A DNA stretch of 64,000 bases from NCBI GenBank assembly GCA_963693315.1, contig OY856187.1:47572485-47636484 (forward strand), read 5' to 3'. Under the pieces are notes generated by a model that saw only the letters and a list, made by a program, of their open reading frames with translations, did no database searches and was not told the origin of the DNA. Shown one piece after another: positions 1 to 10,430 of this stretch. The stretch comes from Diogma glabrata (lineage: Eukaryota > Arthropoda > Insecta > Diptera > Cylindrotomidae). Numbering within the stretch: position 1 is the first letter of the stretch; every line of letters starts with the position of its first letter. The position numbers and the translations under genes were made by a program.

Positions 1-475
1 TTCAGTCAACGGTAGCACCCTCAATCTTAGCTGTGAAATTATCCTTGATGATGAGATGCTATTGCTTCCTTGAGGAAACGAACCTTCATATAACTATGTG
101 TTGGCTTTAATCTTCAAGAAAGACAGTGCGTCACAGGATCAAGGAATATGCAACCGGCTGGATTATTGGCAACTACATTTTTGTTTTGTTTCAGCAAATT
201 TTTGTAAAGATTTGCTATTTACTTTTTAATTTACTTTTATTTTCTCTATTCTATCATAAAATATTGGCCTATGTCATATTTTGTCAGTGATAGGATTTTT
301 TGTTTAGTTTTCCATTCTTTAACAAAAAATATAAAAAAACAAAAAAAAAGAAAGATTTACGTCTAGCAACACCTTTGAACCTATGTTGTTGTGGGACCTT
401 GGTCTTAAAAGGTTTTTATGTGTTATTGTAATTCCTACTACACAACAAATTTTATTTAAAAAAAAAATAAATGAG
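1..475 (+). mobile_element. LINE deletion derivative: 5' UTR joined to 3' end, no ORF
   Basis: Bases 1 to about 310 align by eye with the 5' leader of the intact LINE (about 38640-38950), sharing GTCAACGG-AGCAC, CTGGATTATTGGCA and the ATATTGGC-TATGTCATATTTTGT block. From about 355 the sequence matches the LINE's last codons and 3' UTR (about 41965-42090), with GTTGTGGGACC, GGTCTTAAAAGG and CTACACAACA, then an A-rich tail. The roughly 3-kb endonuclease-RT coding region is missing between them. The left end is cut by the window edge. It is therefore a non-coding derivative that keeps both termini; whether it mobilised in that form or was deleted in place cannot be told. Confidence 0.82.
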
Positions 476-489
476 GAGGTTTTCTTAGT

Positions 490-712
490 TAGTTTTTGAT
501 CAAATAGGAACAGTTGGGTTGAAAAATATCAGAGAATGTCATATAAAATGTCGATTTTTACAAAAGTTGTGATTATCGAAAAGAAGCATTTACGCTAAAA
601 GAAACGGTTTTCTGGACCAATAGGAGCAGTTGGTTTGGAAAATATCAGCTCGTGTAAGTTTTAAATATTGTAAAGAAGCATTTAACTAAACGAAAAAGTT
701 TTCTGTACTATA
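490..712. repeat. Two-copy direct repeat of about 120 bp
   Basis: The stretch from about 490 (AAATAGGAACAGTTGG, AAAATATCAG, AAGAAGCATTTA) recurs from about 612 (CAATAGGAGCAGTTGG, AAAATATCAG, AAGAAGCATTTA). The copies differ by several substitutions and short indels. There is no coding potential; bases 713-840 show nothing recognisable. Confidence 0.6.
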
Positions 713-840
713 ATAAAAATCTTAGGTATTGAATAATAGGTTATTTGTTTTTGAAAAGTTGAAATTGCTAAACGCTAAATGGAGAGGGTTAAGGGGTAAT
801 TTGCTGAATGTATCATCTTTAAACTAAATTATGTTAACTA

Positions 841-1274
841 GGAGGGCCCGGTGTGCTTCGCTACGCTTATAAATAAAGTTTTTGCGTGGACATTTTGTTG
901 ACGTAGAAGCAATGATTTCAAAAAGTGGTAATGAGAAATGCTAGCATATAATTTTTAATTTTTCTTTTTAAATATATGAATGAAAAATAATCAGAACTCT
1001 AGCTGATCAGTTCGGATATGTGAAAAATTAGTGATCAAATAAGTTTTCAAGTAAGCTTATTTGATCTCTAACTTATTTGATCGCTAATTTTTCATATATC
1101 CGAACTAATCAGCTAGAGTTCTGATTGTTTTTCATTCATATATTTAAAAAGAAAAATTAAAAATTATATGCTAGCATTTCTCATTACCACTTTTTGAAAT
1201 CATTGCTTCTACGTCAACAAAATGTCTACGCAAAAACTTTATTTATAAGCGTAGCGAAGCACGCCGGGCCCTCC
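841..1274. mobile_element. Near-perfect palindromic (foldback) MITE
   Basis: The left end GGAGGGCCCGGTGTGCTTCG and the right end CGAAGCACGCCGGGCCCTCC are inverted copies. The arms (about 200 bp each) stay complementary almost to the centre near 1050, through the GCTAGCAT, GAATGAAAAA and ATCAGCTAGAGTTCTGAT-like blocks. There is no ORF. The GC-rich tips contrast with the AT-rich interior. A target duplication is not clear. A non-autonomous DNA transposon is the simplest reading. Confidence 0.75.
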
Positions 1275-1289
1275 CAGTACTAATAAAAA

Positions 1290-1800
1290 AACAAAGAAAA
1301 ATAATACGTCATTCACAACATTCCTTTCACCATTAACACCATAATAATTAAATCAAAGAAAATCAAAGAAAATCAAAGAAAAAGAATAATAATAAAAAAC
1401 AAAGAAAAATAATATAAACTCACTCATACCATTATCACGTCGAATCAATTCTATCTTCATCTGACAAATTTACCAAACACATGAATTTTAAAATGATAAA
1501 TACCACGTGCAATTCATTTCTTCATTCACAAAATTCATTTCACCATTAACACCATAATAATTAAATCAAAGAAAATCAAAGAAAAATAATAATAATAAAA
1601 AAACAAAGAAAAATAATATAAACTCACTCATACCATTATCTCGTCGAATCAATTCTATATGCATCTGACAAATTTAACAAACACATGAATTTTAAAATGA
1701 TAAATACCACGTGCAATTCATTTCTTCATTCACAACATTCATAGAAAAATATTACGTCTATCCACTCCTATAATAAAAAAACAAAGAAAATTATTACGTC
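1290..1800. repeat. Tandem array, period about 205-215 bp, 2.5 copies
   Basis: CATTCACAAMATTCMTTTCACC recurs near 1311 and 1523, and its start recurs near 1728. Between them are AATCAAAG repeats, CAAAGAAAAATAAT, AACTCACTCATACCATTATC and TACCACGTGCAATTC in the same order. No ORF is present. Confidence 0.75.
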
Positions 1801-1900
1801 TATTCACTCCTAAATCAATTCATAAACTAAATTGAAATTTGAAAAGAAAATATAAAATGCTAAATTTAATTTTTTATATTCATTTTTTTATATTCTCTTA

Positions 1901-2043
1901 AAGCAGGCTACACACCTTCAATCAATTGAAAACGAAAATAAACGAAATAAAATTTAGGGGATTTTTACACTAAATTTTATTTCGTTTGTTTTCGTTTTCG
2001 AATTGATTGACAAATTGATTGAAGGTAGGTCTGTAGCCTGCTT
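1901..2043. mobile_element. Palindromic MITE, about 143 bp
   Basis: The terminal AAGCAGGCTAC and GTAGCCTGCTT are inverted copies. The arms continue through TTCAATCAATT, AAACGAAAATAAACGAA and ATAAAATTTA to a short central spacer. The flanks are consistent with a TA target duplication. A relative with the same arms hosts the hAT element at 33713-42487. There is no coding content, and bases 2044-2910 hold nothing else I can assign. Confidence 0.8.
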
Positions 2044-2911
2044 ATCGTTTTTGTGAAAAAAAATATATACTTGGGCAATTCCATTTTCATATTGTATGTG
2101 GGAGGCCGTTATATTCAAAAATACATTTTAATTCGTCTATGACTTTTTTGTTTATGATCCGAAAATCCCAAAAATCTTTAAAATCTAAGTTACACTAATA
2201 TCAGTTAGCAGTGAAAATTTGAAATGAATCAAAATTCGAATAAAAAAGCCTTAGGCTGTAATAATTAATATATAAGATTTATGATCTTTACAACTTCCGC
2301 TAACGTATTGATGTTTCGTGTTAGCTTTGTAATAAAATTCTAAACGTAGATGAAAATTAAAATCCTTATGCATATGGATATGGATAATTGTTAATCCAAT
2401 AACAAAAATGTTGATTTTAAGCTATAAATTAATAAAACAATTGGCGTGGTTCTTCAAACAATGTTTCCAATTTTTTATAATTTATTTAAATTTTTATCAA
2501 AAAAAGATGATTACACCTTGATGGTTGATAACAGAGAGAAAGATTATAAACTTTTTATTAAACATTAAGTTTTATTATTTGTTTAGAGATGGCACTTCGA
2601 AATTTAAATTCATGAAGGCCAACATAATAATACAAAAAAAATATTTAAACCCAGCAAATTGACTAATGTGTATATAGATGCAAATATTAATAAAGGATTT
2701 TATATAAATTACTTTAACATATTTCAAATTAAAAGATTACTAAAATTAAAGTTTATGTTTTGTTTCTGGAAGACAATTCATTCTTTAACAATAATATAAA
2801 GCTAACATGCAACATTGTGTCCAAATTTCAAAGGAATTGGTGAAGTACTTTCGGAGATTACCTATTTTGCACAAACGAGCATTTCCATTTTTATTTATAG
2901 ATATATACAGA

Positions 2912-3815
2912 TCGTGCCGTATCATCGAAAAATCATACCATCAAAAATCGTTACATTGAAAAATATTAATATGTAAATCGAAAAATAAAAATAATACTTT
3001 CGAAAAATCAAACAACCGAAAATCACAACATCGAAAATCTGTTCACACTGTCGAAAGTCGTTGCATCGAAAGATCGTTGCACTGATATTTTTCCGATGTA
3101 TCATCGAAAAATCCGGTGATCGAATTTCATAAAATCGAATAAAAAATCATATTATCGAAAAACATTCGAAAATATTCGACATAATGAATAATTAATTACA
3201 TTGAAAAATCATATAATTGAAAAACAGGTTATATTCTCCTCACAGATAAAAGTATTGTAAATTGAAATGTCAGATATACGCAGTATATATTAATTGGGCC
3301 ATTCTTTGGAAAATATACATATATTGATCGATTTTTAAATCTGAAAATTCTGTCTGTGGTGTGAACGAATGAATAAATGCTCCAAATATATGAAAGTTCC
3401 AGCTCCACTCCACACTCTCAAGTCACATAAAAAACCTGAAACACTAACAATTTGAAATAGAAATATAATACCAAATCAATATAAGTACTAAAATATACTG
3501 CCGGCTATCTAGTATTTCAATTTACAATATTTATATCTGTGAGGAGGGTACCCCTGTTTTTTCGATGTCAGGATTTATTCATAATATCGAAGATTTTCGA
3601 TGTTATAATATTTCGATAATATGATTTTTTATTCGATTTTATGAATTTCGACCATTTGATTTTTCGATTTTATGAATTAATTTTTCAAATATATATGATT
3701 ATCGGTGATGTGATACTTCGATCTAATGATTTTTCAATTTCAAAACCATTCGATGATATGAAATTCGGTGGTTTGAACTTTCGGTCTACTGATTTTCGGA
3801 ATATGACACGATTCG
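2912..3815. mobile_element. Foldback element built of TCGAAAAATC-like subrepeats
   Basis: The left arm (about 2912-3240) is a run of degenerate short units such as ATCGAAAAATCAT. The right arm (about 3560-3815) is the same motif inverted (ATGATTTTTCGAT). Inner segments CTCCTCACAGATAAA and TTTATATCTGTGAGGAG, with GTATTGTAAATTGAAAT and ATTTCAATTTACAATAT, are also inverted, so the pairing extends toward the centre near 3395. The ends pair as GTGCCGTATCATCGA and TCGGAATATGACACGAT. Small ORFs here are by-products of the repeat. Confidence 0.6.
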
Positions 3816-4044
3816 ATTGAGGTTAAATCGTTATATCTCGTACAGAAAAAATCGTTGATACTTGAAATTTTGGGTGCTTTGTAGTATGATCACCGCCAAA
3901 GTGTGTAATAAAAGGAGCGTTCTAGCATTAAAGGGTGTTGAGTAAAAGGATAGTAGAAAACGAGCTAAGACGATTTCTGAATAAGATGCTTGTAGTGCTG
4001 AACTTAGCAGGTACACTACCGTGCACCCAGATCTTGAAGTTTAC

Positions 4045-4312
4045 ATGTGCGGTTACTTTTTTGAGCTGAGTAAACTTTATCATTATTATCTTTGACTTTG
4101 TCTAATAGTACTGAATGTAATAGAATTAATTAGATTGTAATAGAATGAAGTAGATATAGTAATAGAATAAAAGTAATATGGGTGTGACTTTTATATAGTC
4201 TTGCAAAAGATAAAGTTTGCTTAAATAAATTTTTTAAAACATAGATACAAATATATTGTTAAATAAATAAGATATACAAATAAACATAATAATTTTATTA
4301 ACGAATGTTACA
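4045..4312 (+). repeat. Possible 5' LTR of a Gypsy element
   Basis: This AT-rich segment ends in TTACA immediately before TGGTGTCAAGTAAC, which could be a primer-binding site, about 18 bp before the gag start codon. It contains a TATA-like CTTTTATATAG and several AATAAA. No second LTR is present, so the boundaries are guesses from position only. The upstream stretch 3816-4044 shows nothing assignable. Confidence 0.3.
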
Positions 4313-4330
4313 TGGTGTCAAGTAACTAAA

Positions 4331-4870
4331 ATGAATGAAGTTAATGTTCCGCTTCTAATGAACTTCGGATATGCTGAGGCAAATTGGTCAAAATGGAAAC
4401 AAAAATTCGATATGTATTTGTTAGCATCTGGAGCAGATAAGAAAGACGATAAAACCAAAATTGCAATACTGTTAAATTTGTTGGGTGATGACGGTATTGA
4501 TATTTTTAATTCGTTTGGTATTACAACTGATGATGTAGAATTTGATAAAGTAATTACACTTTTTGAAGAACATTGTTTACCAAAAAAAAAATTTTATTAT
4601 AGAATCATTCAAATTTAACAATATCGTTCAAAAAAAAGGACAAACCGTGGAAAATTTCTATGAAGAACTTAAAAAACAAGCAGCCTTATGTCATTTTAAG
4701 TGTACTAGTTGTAGTAAAGAATATGAAGCAAATATGATAAGAGACAAATTAATTTTTGGTTTATGTGATAAAAAACTACAGAAAAGATTATTAACAGAAA
4801 AAGATATAAAATTAGATAAAGTAATTGAAAATTGTAAATCATATGAAAAAAGCAAAGACCGTTTTTTGTT
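4331..4870 (+). pseudogene. Gypsy-type gag polyprotein, frameshifted and truncated
   Basis: The reading starts at ATG 4331 (MNEVNVPLLMNFGY...) and shows the usual order of Ty3/Gypsy gag proteins. There is a W-KWKQKFDMYL block near residue 20, then a PKKN block, then QTVENFYEELKKQAALC, an IRDKLIFGL segment near residue 150 and a basic tail. A frameshift falls in an A-run near 4580-4590, so the second half reads in another frame. Coding similarity stops at about 4865, before the zinc knuckle, where T-rich DNA begins, so the copy is a truncated relic. Family knowledge: gag forms the capsid of virus-like particles. The assignment to Gypsy rather than another LTR clade is by remembered resemblance. 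Confidence 0.7.
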
Positions 4871-4939
4871 TTTGTTTATTTTATTTTCTTTAATTTTCTT
4901 TTTTATTTTTAAAGAAAATATTTTCAAAGTTTTGTACCC

Positions 4940-5045
4940 TATACCAACTATACCAACTACACCAACTACACCACCATGGTATTCTATATGGAAATAGAAG
5001 AAAATTTGATTTGTAAAAATGATTGAATAGTATACCATGGTGCAT
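4940..5045. repeat. Short CCAACTA repeats and a flanking inverted repeat
   Basis: ACCAACTAYA is repeated about three times at 4943-4975. Next, CACCATGGTATTCTAT and its inverse GAATAGTATACCATGGTG enclose about 40 bp. It may be a tiny foldback at the edge of the truncated gag. The following stretch, 5046-5647, is AT-rich with no recognised content. Confidence 0.4.
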
Positions 5046-6524
5046 TACTACGAAACTTATTCCAAATAGTGTACGATTTCTTAAGTGTATATAAAAAATA
5101 AAATTCAAGATATGAAATACAAAAATTAATATAAAATAAATAAAAATTCATTTGTACTCAAGTACCTACATATTTTATAGAAAAAAATTCGCCTATTTAA
5201 ATTTAAGAAGAATCCGAATCTGTTTTGCACGTGTCAGGTGAGTTATTATCTGGTATTTGAATGAACTGAATGATTTTCTTGTCTGATGAAGAATTAGATT
5301 GATCAGATAAACTAAAAATTCATGTTCTTTCCATTCTATAATTCGTTTTTAATTTTGAATTCAATTTTTCAGTAGGAATAGCGTTGCCCAGCTTAAAATT
5401 CCGCAGAATTCAAAACTTTTTTTAATTATGTCACATGACAATGATTTCACTGCCTTATCAACGAGCTCTACAGACTACAACGCTTGATGGCCGCTGACGA
5501 AAGCTTTTTTGTATATTTTTTTAATCGTTATTTTCAAGTCATTTATTCTATTCACTGCGTAACACTTGTTTAAATGAATGATTATAACTGCTACATCTAA
5601 AGGCTGTAAAAAGATGTTGATTTCGAGAGAATGAACACAACTTCATTATTTACTTATTATTTTTACTGTGAGTAAAAATTTCTCAAGTGGATCGGAAAAA
5701 ACATGAACTGCGAATTTTTTAGCGAAAATTGGTAAGTCGGTTAATTTAATATATCTAAAATTAATACCAAGTTTTAAATTTCAAAAAAAAATTTTATTCA
5801 TAAGTTATACGCCTTCAAAGTATTTGATGGTTTCGTGTTTATATTTCGATATTTCCTGATGGAACAAATGAAATTTAGTTTTAGTACAGTGAAAATTCTA
5901 AGATTAGTTTATATTTTATAGAAAAAATTACATAATTAAAAAAATTAAATTTTGGGCTATAAAAATCGCCATTAGCAATAAAAGAAATAGGAAAATCAAG
6001 GGCTTCTCAACGCTGCAGATGATTTTAAATGATTGTGTATTCAACAACATATAATCAAGATGATAATTACGAAAACAAAAAAAAATATTCTTTAATGGTT
6101 ATGTTATGATAATAGTTTTAGGTATGCAAGCGCCCCATTTTTACAAAGAAAATATGATATTTACATTCTCCAAATATTTATTTTCTCTTCTTAGTAAAAT
6201 TTTACAATTACACCCAATTCTGTTTTTACACGGTAGATACGTTCCAGGAAAAGACGTGTAAAAAAAAACCGTGCATAAAAAGACATGCAGCACATAGAAA
6301 AAAAGGGGATTGGTTCCATACCCTTTATTTCTGTAAAAAATAGGTAAAATAAAATGATTTGTACAAACAAACTATTAAGAGTCTATATAAAAGCCAAATT
6401 AAATTTTTTGTGCATGTATGCACAGTTCATTTGATAAAAAAACAAAAATTAAATCAGAGATCAGCAACAGTACGACAATGTTGTAGGAAATCAAGATTTG
6501 AAGTTAAATTTAGACTAGAGCCTA

Positions 6525-7200
6525 GATCGAAATAGATGCACCACACAAGACTTGACAACAATATTCCATACATGGACGAATGTAGAACTTATAAATGTGG
6601 AGTAAATTATACGGAATGAAATATTTTTACCATCTATTTAGGATGCTATTTGTTCGTCATAGATACTAATGGAAGTATCATTGGGGAACTCGGTCTATGA
6701 TCTGAAAACAATCAAAAGCTGGTTTTTTGGTGGAATTAGAATTGAATAAATTTTTTTACCCCCAATCAGCGACTTTATTCTCGGTCCTCGGTCCTTTTCT
6801 CCTTCAAGGTCCTCGTTTACATTTATAACAACGTTTCTCCGGGCGAGATTTATTTTTTCATTCATTTTACCTTTGAAGATAGGGGAACGAATGACCTGTG
6901 CAATGTACTGTATGTTATCTGCAAAACTATTTGTCGTGTTACTGATAATTTTCAACAGGTCATTGATATAAATTAAAAATAGAGTGAGGAATAAAACTGT
7001 GCCTTGGAGAACACCAGTAATAACTAATTTAGACTCAGAAGAAAAACTATCGATGGATACCGAAATGTTTTGATCGGTGTGACAATTTTGAATATGCTTT
7101 ACGTCTACATGAAGTTGGCATGCCAGATTCGATCAAATGCTTTTCAGATGTCTAATGCAATAACGTACGTTTCACAAGCTCAATCAAGCATGCTGTTCCA
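6525..7200 (-). pseudogene. LINE RT fragment (same family as 39000-42023), decayed
   Basis: Read on the minus strand, this shows ITSN/S-N-FADD-like residues, GKMNEKINLARR and a QLLIV block. These parallel residues 705-775 of the intact LINE. The segment then runs to a region equivalent to YIRPCMEYC near 6560. It covers the end of the RT domain and part of the C-terminal region. Frameshifts and stops break it. A second copy of the same segment lies 1.2 kb downstream at 7771-8400. Confidence 0.75.
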
Positions 7201-7224
7201 ATGACCGGCTATTATCCCAACAGA

Positions 7225-7446
7225 TATGGCATTTGAATTCAAACGTTTAGTTTCCAGTGCAACTCGAATTTGCAATGACGATCAACAAAGCACAAGGACA
7301 GTTACTGCAAGTATGTGGACTAGATTTGGAGAACTCGTGCTTCTCAGATTAACAACTGTATGTGGCTGACGCGTTAGGAAAACCTTCTGATTTATTCGTG
7401 TACGCACTAGACGGAAAAACAAAACATATAGAGTACTCATAAACAT
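7225..7446 (+). pseudogene. Helitron helicase C-terminus, decayed
   Basis: Reading TTT-CCA at about 7250 onward gives FPVQLEFAMTINKAQGQ, then VCGLDLENSCFS, QLYVAD and GKPSDLFVYALDGKTKHIEY, ending at a stop near 7444. The FA-TINKAQGQ-L motif and the QLYVA-SR-like segment are the last motifs of the Pif1-type helicase of Helitron transposons. Helicase unwinds DNA in rolling-circle transposition. An upstream piece (MAFEFKR) is in a different frame, and one internal stop replaces the residue before QLYVA. Only the last 65 or so residues remain, lodged between two LINE fragments. Confidence 0.8.
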
Positions 7447-7770
7447 TTGAATAAATAAATAGAATTAAAACGAGATTTGGAAATTTTTTTCCATATTAAA
7501 ATAAATAAGTTGCAATAATAATAAATGATAATTGAATATTTTCATAACGAGTTTTCCTGAATTCCCTTTCTTATGAGATAGCGGCAATATGCGGCGGGCA
7601 TAATGTTAAATAAACAAAACTTTTACACTTTTTGGCGTAAAAAATAAAATTTTGAGAGATTTGGTGAGTGATTAATATCAAAGTAATTATTGTAATTCAC
7701 TGGAATTTAGCAATTTGAAAGCCTTTTTCATTTTCTCTCAGAAAAACTTCTTTACACTGAAAAAAAAATT

Positions 7771-8400
7771 TCATTCCATACATGGACGAATGTAGAACTT
7801 ATAAATGTGGAGTAAATTATACGGAGTCAAATATTTTTCACATCTATTTAGGATGCTATTTGTCCGTCATAGATACTAATGGAAGTATCATTGGGGAACT
7901 CGGTCTATGATCTGAAAACAATCAATAGCTGCATTTTGGTAGAATTAGAATTGAATAAATTTTTTTACCCCAATCGGCGACTTTTTCTCGGTCCTCGGTC
8001 CTTTTCTCCTTCAAGGTCCTCGTTTACATTTATAACAACGTTTCTCCGGGCGAGATTTATTTTTTAATTCATTTTACCTTTGAAGATAAGGGAACAATTG
8101 ACCTGTGCAATGTACTGTGTATCATCCTGATAATTTTCAACAGGCCGTTGATATAAATTAAAAATAGAGTGGGGAATAAAACTGAGCCTTGGAGAATACC
8201 AGTAATAACTAATTTAGACTCAGAAGAAAAACTATCGATGGATACCGAAATGTTTTGATCGGTGTGACAATTTTGAATATGCTTTACGTCTACATGAAGT
8301 TGGCATGCCAGATTCGATCATGTGCTTTTCAGATGTTTAAGCGATAACGTACGTTTCACAAGCTCAATCAAACATGCTGTTCCAACGACATATATAATTT
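7771..8400 (-). pseudogene. Second copy of the LINE RT fragment
   Basis: From CATTCCATACATGGACGAAT at about 7772 the sequence repeats 6566-7200 almost base for base. It has a deletion that removes the FADD-like part near 8115 and small indels. As in the other copy, it is minus-strand LINE RT to C-terminal region. The two copies flank the Helitron fragment in direct orientation. Confidence 0.75.
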
Positions 8401-8429
8401 GAAATATTAGTTTTTTTGGGAAATGGCTA

Positions 8430-8815
8430 GTGTAGGCACAGCCAGTTCCAAAAAAGGTACGAAAACGGATACAAGAAATTACAAACCCATATCAAACTAA
8501 TCGATTGTAGCTAAAATATTTGAAAAAAACATTAATTTTAAAAATATGAGGTTCTTTGTTAACTGGTCAAAAATACTTAAAGACAATGCGGTTTTCGCCA
8601 AAAGACATGGATTATTGTTGTCACATATGGAGGTTACCATACAGGTCTTGATTGAATCTATACAACAGAGGGCTGTTAAATTGATCAGCAATTCAAATCT
8701 TACTAATGAGCTTGATTCCTGGTATGTCGCTGATTTGACGGTATTTTACATTAAGGATAAACGGGCTTCTATCTAAATCAAATCGATTTTACCTAAGCCT
8801 GCAAACTTGACACGT
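8430..8815 (+). pseudogene. LINE RT fragment with internal deletion
   Basis: Near 8430-8510 the plus strand reads a KKGTKTDTRNYKPIS-like motif and SIVAKIFEK. This matches KKGPKSDISNYRPIA--SVLSKVYE (residues 547-570) of the intact LINE. It then jumps to SHMEV...LIESIQQRAVKLI and NLTNELDSW...VADLTVFY, matching residues 854-910. About 280 codons between are missing. The orientation is opposite to the two neighbouring LINE fragments. Confidence 0.7.
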
Positions 8816-8989
8816 TACACCAGAGTATCAATAAGAGTATAATAAGATAAAATAATTTTCTTCCTCCAAACTTTAAGATTAGCGTTAAAAAATCTTCAAA
8901 GAAAATTGATCAACTGTACATACATACTTCTAGGAATAGAAGTTGAAAACAATATGAAATGAAATTCTCATATTTTTAACCTAGCTAAG

Positions 8990-9610
8990 AACGCTGTTCA
9001 AAAATTTAGGTCTTTGGAACGATTTCGTAAGTTTTTCAATAGCTAACAGCTTCTTTTAATATATAAACCATTTATACTCCCTGCATGGAGTATTGTTCTC
9101 ACATATGGGGTGTATCTGATTTTAGTAGTATGAAGTAAATTGAGTTTGTTCAGCGCAGAACTGTTAAACTATTTAGCAACTCAACTCTTATTAATGAGTT
9201 AAATTCCTTGCAACACAGGGGAAATGTTGTAATACATTGTGGATGAACAAACTTCGACTGAGATAAAATCAATTTTACCTGAACTAGCAACCTATCGCGT
9301 AACACCAGAGTAAATTTTGTAGGCCATCCTTTTACACTTCATATAAAAAGGATCAGAAGTGTTGCTTTTCAGCGTGATTTTTTCAGCAGAGTCTCTCATC
9401 TATGGAATGTCTCGCACCAGCAAGGGTTTTCCCTGATAACTTTAATCCTCAAAATTTTAAAGATAACGTTCATAAACTTCTTAAAGAAATTTAATTTATT
9501 CAAACTTAATCCTAATCCCTAGTTGGACATGGTATCTTCAGATATTAAGAGACGTTAATTTATAATTTATTATAATTAACACTAAACATGCCTAACTTTG
9601 TATATAAAAA
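8990..9610 (+). pseudogene. LINE C-terminal region and 3' end
   Basis: The plus strand reads LLLIYKPFI-PCMEYCSHIWGVSDFSSM, then FVQRRTVKLF and LINELNSLQHRG (near 9060-9220). Next come QRDFFS-like and F-P-NF--Q-FKDNVHKLLKEI segments (near 9370-9495). These follow the intact LINE's residues 843-1000 in order, with frameshifts. The 3' UTR ends in an A-run near 9609. It is a 5'-truncated, decayed copy. Confidence 0.75.
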
Positions 9611-9754
9611 AAAAATACGAATTTTCTTCAAAATTTAAACCGTGCTATTTCAAATAAAACCGTGTAAAAACGAATTTAAATTTTTTTTCTAGACCGTGTT
9701 ATTTCAAAACCGTCTAAAAAAAGACCGTGTAAAAACAGAATTGGGTGTATTCTT

Positions 9755-10430
9755 TTTTCATCAGACGAAAAAACTTTACAGGATAAGTTGTTTTCTTCAT
9801 TTGGGGATTCTTTTTGCCACGACTGCAAGTTTTTAATGAATGTCATGTTTTTCTTGTGGACAAAAGTCAAAAAATTCTTTAGACTTTGAAAATATTTGAG
9901 CACACTCAAACATAGATTTTGGTGTCTGCTTATCGATTGTTGTATTTTGTAAACTGGAACGATTAGCATGTCTCTTAACAACTCCACCAATTCTATCACA
10001 TGCACTTTTCGCCTGAGCTGTTGTGAAAACAAATCGTTCCGCTATTATCCCATTATCGTTTTCATGATATAACAATTTATGAAACTATACTTATTTTTGT
10101 AATGGGAACCAGCACTATCAGAAAAATATTTTATTTTAATTATTCTTAACTTAATATTTAATTTTTTAAATTCTAAAGTAACAGAATTTTGGACGCGACA
10201 GCCATAATTTTTAGCGAAATCCAAACAGACGGTCGTATTAACTATCTTGCAGAGTCTTTTGCTTCGTTTAATAAAAATTCGAGCCTAGATTTTTGCGATA
10301 AAATCACGTTTTAGAACATTGATGAAATCTTTTCCTAATTCTTGCAGAAACAGTTCAACCGTTTCTTCTTTAAGCTGACGTGCACATCTTATATCTTATC
10401 TTTTTACAATAGTGAATAGTGCTACTGTTG
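9755..10430 (-). pseudogene. Transposon-borne protein of DFA-NY / SDSAG type, frameshifted
   Basis: The minus strand reads, in order: an RQLKEETVELF-like start (near 10380), CLDFAKNYGCRVQNSVTLEF (near 10170-10230), YFSDSAGSHYKNKYSFINCY (near 10075-10125), then YHENDNGIIAERFVFTTAQA, KSACDRIGGVVKRHANRSSL and an MFECAQIF block. This order resembles an uncharacterised protein that I recall from transposon-rich insect and cnidarian genomes. The spaced aspartates (DFA-NY and FSD) suggest an RNase H-fold transposase, which is inference. Frameshifts occur near 10070 and elsewhere, and the 3' end is cut by the TIR element at 9747. It lies inside the long-TIR element, so it is the best candidate for that element's transposase. 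Confidence 0.55.

Larger units (their letters stand above)
6211..9747. mobile_element. TIR element with TA target duplication (mariner/pogo-type ends)
   Basis: CACCCAATTCTGTTTTTACA at 6211 is the exact inverse of TGTAAAAACAGAATTGGGTG ending at 9747. Both are flanked by TA (6209-6210, 9748-9749). Each end also carries further ACCGTGTAAAAA-like units. TA duplications and ends of this style are usual for Tc1/mariner/pogo elements. No transposase is visible inside; the interior is LINE and Helitron debris. It is inserted in the long-TIR element and cuts the 3' end of that element's gene. Confidence 0.75.
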
